Below are positions 16,001-18,913 of a DNA stretch of 18,913 bases, one piece after another. Made by a program: the position numbers and the translations under genes. Position 1 is the first letter of the stretch, and each line of letters begins with the position of its first letter. Source of the DNA: JBELMB01 sp042088665 (GTDB lineage: Bacteria > Pseudomonadota > Alphaproteobacteria > Rhodobacterales > Rhodobacteraceae); the NCBI GenBank assembly GCA_042088665.1, contig JBELMB010000097.1, positions 1 to 18,913 of the forward strand. The letters are read 5' to 3'. The notes under the pieces were generated by a model, which had not been told where the DNA came from, ran no database searches, and saw only the letters and a list, made by a program, of their open reading frames with translations.

Positions 16001-16103
16001 TCGCCTCCAGCCCGAGCACCGCGGCACGTTCCATGTAGTCCTCGGGGTGTGAGGCCCCGGTGAGAAAGCTGAAATTCGAGGTGATGCAGAGCTCGGCGAA
16101 CAT
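13083..16103 (-). CDS. dnaE2: Error-prone DNA polymerase DnaE2 (ImuC), C-terminus shortened
   Basis: A 1006-aa class C polymerase of the DnaE2/ImuC type, used for SOS mutagenesis across DNA damage. Start ATG 16103 gives the family N-terminus MFAELCITSNFSFLTGASHP (PHP domain, roughly 1-220). The polymerase core carries GRGSAANS, PDIDVDF (405-411) and KVDVLSLGMLT with Asp558, which together supply the catalytic aspartates. Later motifs are VFQVESRAQM, PGPIQGDMVHPYIRRR and GFPESHAASFALLVY. After EDYVAMRLSLKAHPVALLRH the normal OB-fold region (typically VAGLVLVRQRPG...VWPKVF) and the usual KTRDFR-type end are absent. They are replaced by a short Ser/Pro/Arg-rich tail containing a 15-bp DNA duplication. 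The catalytic part looks intact. An SOS box lies just upstream. No imuA or imuB neighbours are present. Confidence 0.93.
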   Translation of the reverse strand: MFAELCITSNFSFLTGASHPEDYMERAAVLGLEAIAIADTNSVAGIVRAFSQAREIRHQIAEREEALARDGLIGPPMPEGLPAPPRARIDHVPRLIPAARLVFAEGVEMTVLAATRQGWASLCRVISTGRLRAEKGSCDLSLSDLPEDLGGLEGILHPGPRIDAPWLGHARRLVARMPGQLHLALAPRYDGQDQARFARLARLAAELGLPTLASARPMMHHGRRRRLADVLTAIRLGKRVDALGRAALANAEQRLRSEAEMRHLLGPEASAVDRAAALARRCRFDIASLRYEYPSEVTEAETATQRLHRLAHEGLAWRYPGGAPERARRMLDHELTLIAKLKYEPYFLTVRDIVAFARTRGILCQGRGSAANSITCYALGVTSVSPEIGTMVFERFVSEARDEPPDIDVDFEHERREEVIQHIYERYGRHRAGLCATVIHYRGKRAIREVGAAMGLSQDTIGALSSQLWGFFSTKGLEHERMAEIGLDPNDRRLRLTMDLIYEIIGFPRHLSQHVGGFVITEGRLDELVPIENATMEGRTVICWDKDDIDALGILKVDVLSLGMLTCIRKAFDLVKQHHGPAHTLATLPPEDPRVYDMLCKADSVGVFQVESRAQMNFLPRMRPRCFYDLVIEVAIVRPGPIQGDMVHPYIRRRNGEEIVQFPSDALGQVLGKTLGVPLFQEQAMQIAIIGAGFSPNEADRLRRSLATFKKHGNVSEFRSRFLKGMRGNGYDEDFAERCFSQIEGFGSYGFPESHAASFALLVYASAWLKCHHPGIFACALLNSQPMGFYAPAQIVRDAREHGVEVRPICIQMSYWDNVMEPDGTGGLALRLGFRQIKGLAEDDAQWIAGARGNGYREVADVWRRAGLAPAVLSRLAEADAFAALGLTRREALWQAKALTKGPELPLFALDIDGEGIAEPNPQLPDMTLGEQVVEDYVAMRLSLKAHPVALLRHILTPENGASAPSGSRPSGSRPTDPAALREDLSRASGRHPRHMPLPFTRGNPD
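13179..13208. repeat. 15-bp tandem duplication in the dnaE2 tail
   Basis: GGGCCGGGATCCTGA occurs at 13179-13193 and again at 13194-13208. It encodes the repeated GSRPS/GSRPT in the abnormal DnaE2 C-terminus and may mark a rearrangement or slippage site. Confidence 0.85.
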
Positions 16104-16116
16104 GACAGAGAGTGTA

Positions 16117-16131
16117 GTTCTCTTTTTGTTC
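16117..16131. promoter_or_regulatory. LexA (SOS) box upstream of dnaE2
   Basis: GTTC-TCTTTTT-GTTC matches the alphaproteobacterial LexA operator GTTC-N7-GTTC exactly. It lies 13 bp before the dnaE2 start on its coding strand side, where it would block transcription. DnaE2 genes are classic SOS targets in this class, so the site and the gene support each other. Confidence 0.85.
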
Positions 16132-16211
16132 CTTTTCGAGTCCGCCCTGTCATATCTTCGGTGCCTGTATGCCTGTATCCTTTTGTGCCGGGAAACAGAT
16201 GGAAAGGGGGA

Positions 16212-16278
16212 CAGGGGGCTTTGCCCCCGCCGCGCCTGAGGCGCGTCTCCCCCAGAGTATTTGGAAAACAGAGAAACC
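16212..16278 (+). repeat. Roseobacter-type GC-rich intergenic repeat, copy 1
   Basis: This element consists of a GGGGGC-TTT-GCCCCC stem, a CGCGCC-TGA-GGCGCG stem, then the arm CTCCCCCAGAGTATTTGG followed by AAACAGAGAAACC. It has the same order and arm as the copy at 18512-18580 and is inverted relative to the copy at 16292-16362. Confidence 0.7.
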
Positions 16279-16291
16279 AAACACGCATCGG

Positions 16292-16362
16292 CCCGGCTTC
16301 TTTGTTTCAAAAATACTCCGGGGGAGGCGCGAGCTTTGCTCGTGACGGGGGCAGCGCCCCCT
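16292..16362 (-). repeat. Roseobacter-type GC-rich intergenic repeat, copy 2 (inverted)
   Basis: Read on the minus strand it is GGGGGCGCTGCCCCC, a GAGC-AAA-GCTC stem, then CCTCCCCCGGAGTATTTTT and AAACAAAGAAGCCGGG. It sits 12 bp after the end of the permease gene, so its hairpins may also act as that operon's transcription terminator. With copy 1 it forms a long imperfect inverted repeat 13 bp apart. Confidence 0.7.
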
Positions 16363-16374
16363 CAGGCCGAGTCG

Positions 16375-17280
16375 TCAGCCGTTCCGGTGGGGGGCAAAGC
16401 TGGCACAGAGGGCGAGAATCACGCCGGAGATCGTGGCGATCATGCCCGCGGCAGACACCGAGGCATCCCAACCGAGCCAAAGCGGGCCATGACCCGCAAG
16501 GACATAGCCGAGCACCGCGGAAAGTGCTGCAAATACCAGGGACCAGGCTATCTGGGGGGCCAGTCGGTTGGTCATCAGGCGGGCACTGGCCGGGGGGCAG
16601 ATGAACATGGCGATCACAATGATCGATCCCACTGCATCGAATGCGGCCACGGCTGCGAGGGCGGCGAGGATGACCACGCCGAGCGAAAGCGCAGTGGTCG
16701 GCAGGCCGAGGCTTCGGGCAAAACCTTCGTCGAAGGTCGAGAGCGTCAGTGGCCGCCAGAACAGCCAGATCAGCAGTGCCACCACGGCAAGCGCAGCGGC
16801 CATGCGGGGCAGTTCCGGGGGCAGGGTGGCCAGCGACGCGGGATCTGTCAGCGCGCCGGGCGTGAATCCATCCAGCCAGATCAGGCTTTCGAGGTTGCCA
16901 AACAGGGCGTGTTCCACATCAAGGTGCACCGAAGATGTATCGGATTGCTCAAGCAGCAGCACGCCACCCGCGAAAAGCGCGGTAAAGACGACACCCATGG
17001 CCGCGCCGGGTTCGACCCTGCCCAGACGGCGGATGGCTTCGATCAGGACCACGGCGAGCAGGGCGGCCCCGGCGGCGCCCAGCATCATGGGCAGCGCGGC
17101 CACCACGCCCGTCAGGAGGAAGGCCACGACGATGCCGGGCAGCACCACGTGGGAGATGGCGTCTCCGATCAGGGCCTGACGGCGCAGCAGCAGGAAGTTC
17201 CCTGGCAACGCGCAGGCCAGTGCGGCCAGCGTGCCGATCAGCAGCGGTGGCAGGGAGAGGGCGATGAATTCAGCGAACAT
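16375..17280 (-). CDS. Metal ABC transporter permease, second subunit (ABC-3 family)
   Basis: A 301-aa inner-membrane permease of the manganese/zinc/iron ABC-3 family (MntD/SitD/ZnuB-like). Signatures are the N-terminal FIALSLPPLLIGTLAALACA, the conserved LLRRQALIGDAISHVVLPGI (31-50) shared with its partner, the coupling segment STFDEGFARSLGLPT in the middle, and several hydrophobic helices ending near residue 295. It starts 6 bp after the first permease stops, so it belongs to the same operon and probably forms a heterodimer with it. Mn, Zn or Fe cannot be told apart from the permease alone. Two intergenic repeat copies follow. Confidence 0.88.
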   Translation of the reverse strand: MFAEFIALSLPPLLIGTLAALACALPGNFLLLRRQALIGDAISHVVLPGIVVAFLLTGVVAALPMMLGAAGAALLAVVLIEAIRRLGRVEPGAAMGVVFTALFAGGVLLLEQSDTSSVHLDVEHALFGNLESLIWLDGFTPGALTDPASLATLPPELPRMAAALAVVALLIWLFWRPLTLSTFDEGFARSLGLPTTALSLGVVILAALAAVAAFDAVGSIIVIAMFICPPASARLMTNRLAPQIAWSLVFAALSAVLGYVLAGHGPLWLGWDASVSAAGMIATISGVILALCASFAPHRNG

Positions 17281-17286
17281 GTGACA

Positions 17287-18486
17287 TCACCCGGGGTCTT
17301 GCAGTGTGAAACGGGCGTCCAGGCCGGCGACCTGATCGGGTGTGAGGATGTCTTCGATGCGGGTGAGGCCGTCGTCGCGCGGGGCGAGGTCACGCAGATG
17401 CGGCGCGCGGCGCAGGGCGTGCCAGCGGGCTTCGTCGAGGGCGGCGGCGGCGGCGGCGGCGCGGCCGGTTTCGGTCGGGACGCCATCGGGTTGGATCAAC
17501 CCGCGGGCGCGCAACATGCGCCGTGTCAGCGCCTCGTAGACGGGTTGGCCGTGGGCCAGCGCGAGCAGGCCCTGACGCAGGTGCACCCGGTGTTGCAGGC
17601 GGCGGTGGCGCAGGGCAGAGGCCAGCACGCCACGTGCCGGCGCCAGAAACAACGAGAGGACAAAGAGCGCGAAGGCGCTGAGCACGATGATCGGGCCGGT
17701 GGGCAATTGTGGTGCGCTGGCCGAGAGTGCCGCGCCGACAAAGCCCGAAAGCGCGCCGAGCAGGCCGGAGAGCGTGATCACGCGGCGGGCGTCTTCGGAC
17801 CAGAAGCGCGCGGCGACGGCCGGTATGATCAGCAGTGCGACGATCAGGATCAGGCCGACGATCTTGAGCCCGGTCACCGTGACCGCCAGCACCAGCGTCA
17901 TGAGCGCCATGTCGTAGCGCCCCACGTCAAGGCCGCGGGCCTCTGCGTAGCCTTCGTCGAAGGCGATCATCAGCAGCGGGCGGCGCAGGGCGAAGGTGGC
18001 GGCGAGGGTCAGGAGGCCCCCGGCTGCGATCAGGATGGCGTCGCCGCGCAGCATGCCTGCGGTGGCGCCGAGCAGGAAGTCTTCGAGTCCGGCCTGACGG
18101 CCTGCGGACATCGATTGGATCATGGTCAGAAGCACGATGCCGAAGCCGAAGAACACCGACAGCACGGCACCGATGGCGGCGTCTTCGGACAGGCGGGTGC
18201 GGGCGGTCAGCCGGGAGACCGTCCAGAGCCCGACCCATGCCGACAGCGCGGAGCCCAGCATCAGCCCGGCGAGGGCGCGCCCGTCGAGCCCCAGTGCCAC
18301 CATGGCCATGAAGGCCAGCGCCAACCCCGGCAGGGTGGCGTGGCTGATGGCATCGGAGACAAGCGCGCGTTTGCGCAGGTAGAGGAAGGCGCCCACGGTG
18401 CCTGCCGCGCCGCCAAGGGCGGCAGAGCCAAGGGCGACGAGGGTGGCGTTATAGCCCAGTTGCAGGGTGAGCGCGTCGAGGAGCAT
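17287..18486 (-). CDS. Metal ABC transporter permease, first subunit, with cytoplasmic C-terminal extension
   Basis: This 399-aa ABC-3 family permease (MntC/SitC-like) has helices up to about residue 285, with the family segment LRKRALVSDAISHATLPGL (37-55) and FDEGYAEARGLDVGRYD (176-192), where the ATPase docks. Residues about 290-399 form a soluble extension. HRRLQHRVHLRQGLLAL and YEALTRRMLRARGLI look like helix-turn-helix material, followed by an Ala-rich helix and TRIEDILTPDQVAGLDARF. Such extensions resemble the winged-helix part of DtxR/MntR-like metal regulators and occur in some permeases of this group. The start (ATG 18486) has no clear ribosome site. The ATPase gene lies upstream, separated by an intergenic repeat. 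Confidence 0.88.
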   Translation of the reverse strand: MLLDALTLQLGYNATLVALGSAALGGAAGTVGAFLYLRKRALVSDAISHATLPGLALAFMAMVALGLDGRALAGLMLGSALSAWVGLWTVSRLTARTRLSEDAAIGAVLSVFFGFGIVLLTMIQSMSAGRQAGLEDFLLGATAGMLRGDAILIAAGGLLTLAATFALRRPLLMIAFDEGYAEARGLDVGRYDMALMTLVLAVTVTGLKIVGLILIVALLIIPAVAARFWSEDARRVITLSGLLGALSGFVGAALSASAPQLPTGPIIVLSAFALFVLSLFLAPARGVLASALRHRRLQHRVHLRQGLLALAHGQPVYEALTRRMLRARGLIQPDGVPTETGRAAAAAAALDEARWHALRRAPHLRDLAPRDDGLTRIEDILTPDQVAGLDARFTLQDPG

Positions 18487-18511
18487 GGGGAGTTCTTGAC
18501 TCGGATGAAAT

Positions 18512-18580
18512 GGGGGGCGCTGCCCCCGTCCCCCTTGCGGGGGCCTCCCCCGGAGTATTTTGGAAACAAAGAAGCCGGGG
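18512..18580 (+). repeat. Roseobacter-type GC-rich intergenic repeat, copy 3
   Basis: GGGGGGCGCTGCCCCC and CCCCCTTGCGGGGG stems are followed by CCTCCCCCGGAGTATTTTGG and AAACAAAGAAGCCGGGG, closely matching copy 2 on the opposite strand. It lies between the ATPase and first permease genes and could attenuate or process the transcript. Confidence 0.75.
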
Positions 18581-18687
18581 TGGTGTTTGGTCTTTTGCCG
18601 ATGGTCCCGGATGGGTGTCCGGGGCCGTTTTGGGCAGGTGGTCAGAAGCGGGCGGGAGTCGGGATCGCGCGGATCCCTAGGTCGGGC

Positions 18688-18913
18688 CTACATGGCCTGA
18701 GGCAGGCGGTCGCTGGAGAGGGTGCCGCCGTAGGTTGCGGTCAGAGAGGCCTCTGTGAAGGTGCTGTCCACCGGGCCCTCGGCCATGCGGCGGCGGTTGA
18801 TCAGGAAGACCCGGTCGAAATACTGCGCCACGGTCGAGAGGTCGTGGTGCACTGCGATCACGGTCTTGCCGCTGTCGCGCAGGTCTTTGAGGACGGCGAT
18901 GATAGATCGGAAG
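18688..18913 (-). CDS. Metal ABC transporter ATP-binding protein, C-terminal fragment
   Basis: The minus-strand frame runs off the window edge; about 75 C-terminal residues are seen: IIAVLKDLRDSGKTVIAVHH, then DLSTVAQYFDRVFLINR and RRMAEGPVDSTFTEASLTATYGG. VHHD is the H-loop (switch histidine) following the Walker B region of ABC ATPases, and the rest matches the end of MntB/SitB/ZnuC-type proteins. Walker A and B lie outside. It precedes two permease genes on the same strand, giving the ATPase-permease-permease order of these importers. The outermost ten bases look like sequencing adapter, so the first two or three residues may not be real. Confidence 0.9.
   Translation of the reverse strand, partial: FRSIIAVLKDLRDSGKTVIAVHHDLSTVAQYFDRVFLINRRRMAEGPVDSTFTEASLTATYGGTLSSDRLPQAM

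Noticed and set aside
16104..16310. N-terminal extension of DnaE2 upstream of ATG 16103
   Set aside because: It would translate the SOS box and an intergenic repeat; the family N-terminus begins at MFAEL.

Overview
The window looks like a piece of a GC-rich alphaproteobacterial chromosome, most likely from the Rhodobacterales (Roseobacter/Paracoccaceae group). This rests on the gene families, the two-gene metal permease set, an alphaproteobacterial GTTC-N7-GTTC SOS box, and short GC-rich intergenic repeats ending in a conserved 'CCGGAGTATTT' arm. It is probably a whole assembly contig. The left end lies inside a 216-bp tandem repeat, and the last ten bases are identical to the start of the common Illumina adapter.

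Layout. 1-1933 (minus): 5' part of a large secreted or surface protein with cadherin/Ig-like domains, a short RTX-like glycine/aspartate stretch and FG-GAP repeats. 2418-3504 (minus): a small exported protein overlapping a two-helix membrane protein with a C-terminal OmpR-like winged helix. 3711-4190 (plus): a small exported Asn/His-rich protein. 4454-7630: a purine/allantoin degradation cluster. The minus-strand run is a PuuE-UraD fusion, ureidoglycine aminohydrolase and ureidoglycolate lyase, and uraH is divergent. Uricase and allantoate amidohydrolase are not in the window. 8339-9688 (plus): a 59-aa hypothetical protein, smpB, and a glycine-rich hydrophobic small protein. 9997-12035 (plus): 3-mercaptopyruvate sulfurtransferase translationally coupled to an aromatic/aspartate aminotransferase, a plausible cysteine-to-3-mercaptopyruvate-to-sulfide module.

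12245-13075 is an AT-rich islet with one unrecognised gene, preceded by a near-consensus promoter whose -10 region is duplicated in a 21-bp tandem repeat. It abuts the 3' end of dnaE2 (13083-16103, minus), an SOS-controlled error-prone polymerase whose C-terminal OB-fold region appears to be missing. 16375-18913 (minus) is a manganese/zinc/iron-type ABC transporter: the C-terminal part of the ATPase followed by two permeases, the first carrying a cytoplasmic C-terminal extension.

The most interesting region is the islet with its orphan gene, duplicated promoter and adjoining truncated dnaE2. No complete new multi-gene system is demonstrable from sequence alone. All functions are assigned by reading protein motifs by eye; no database search was possible.
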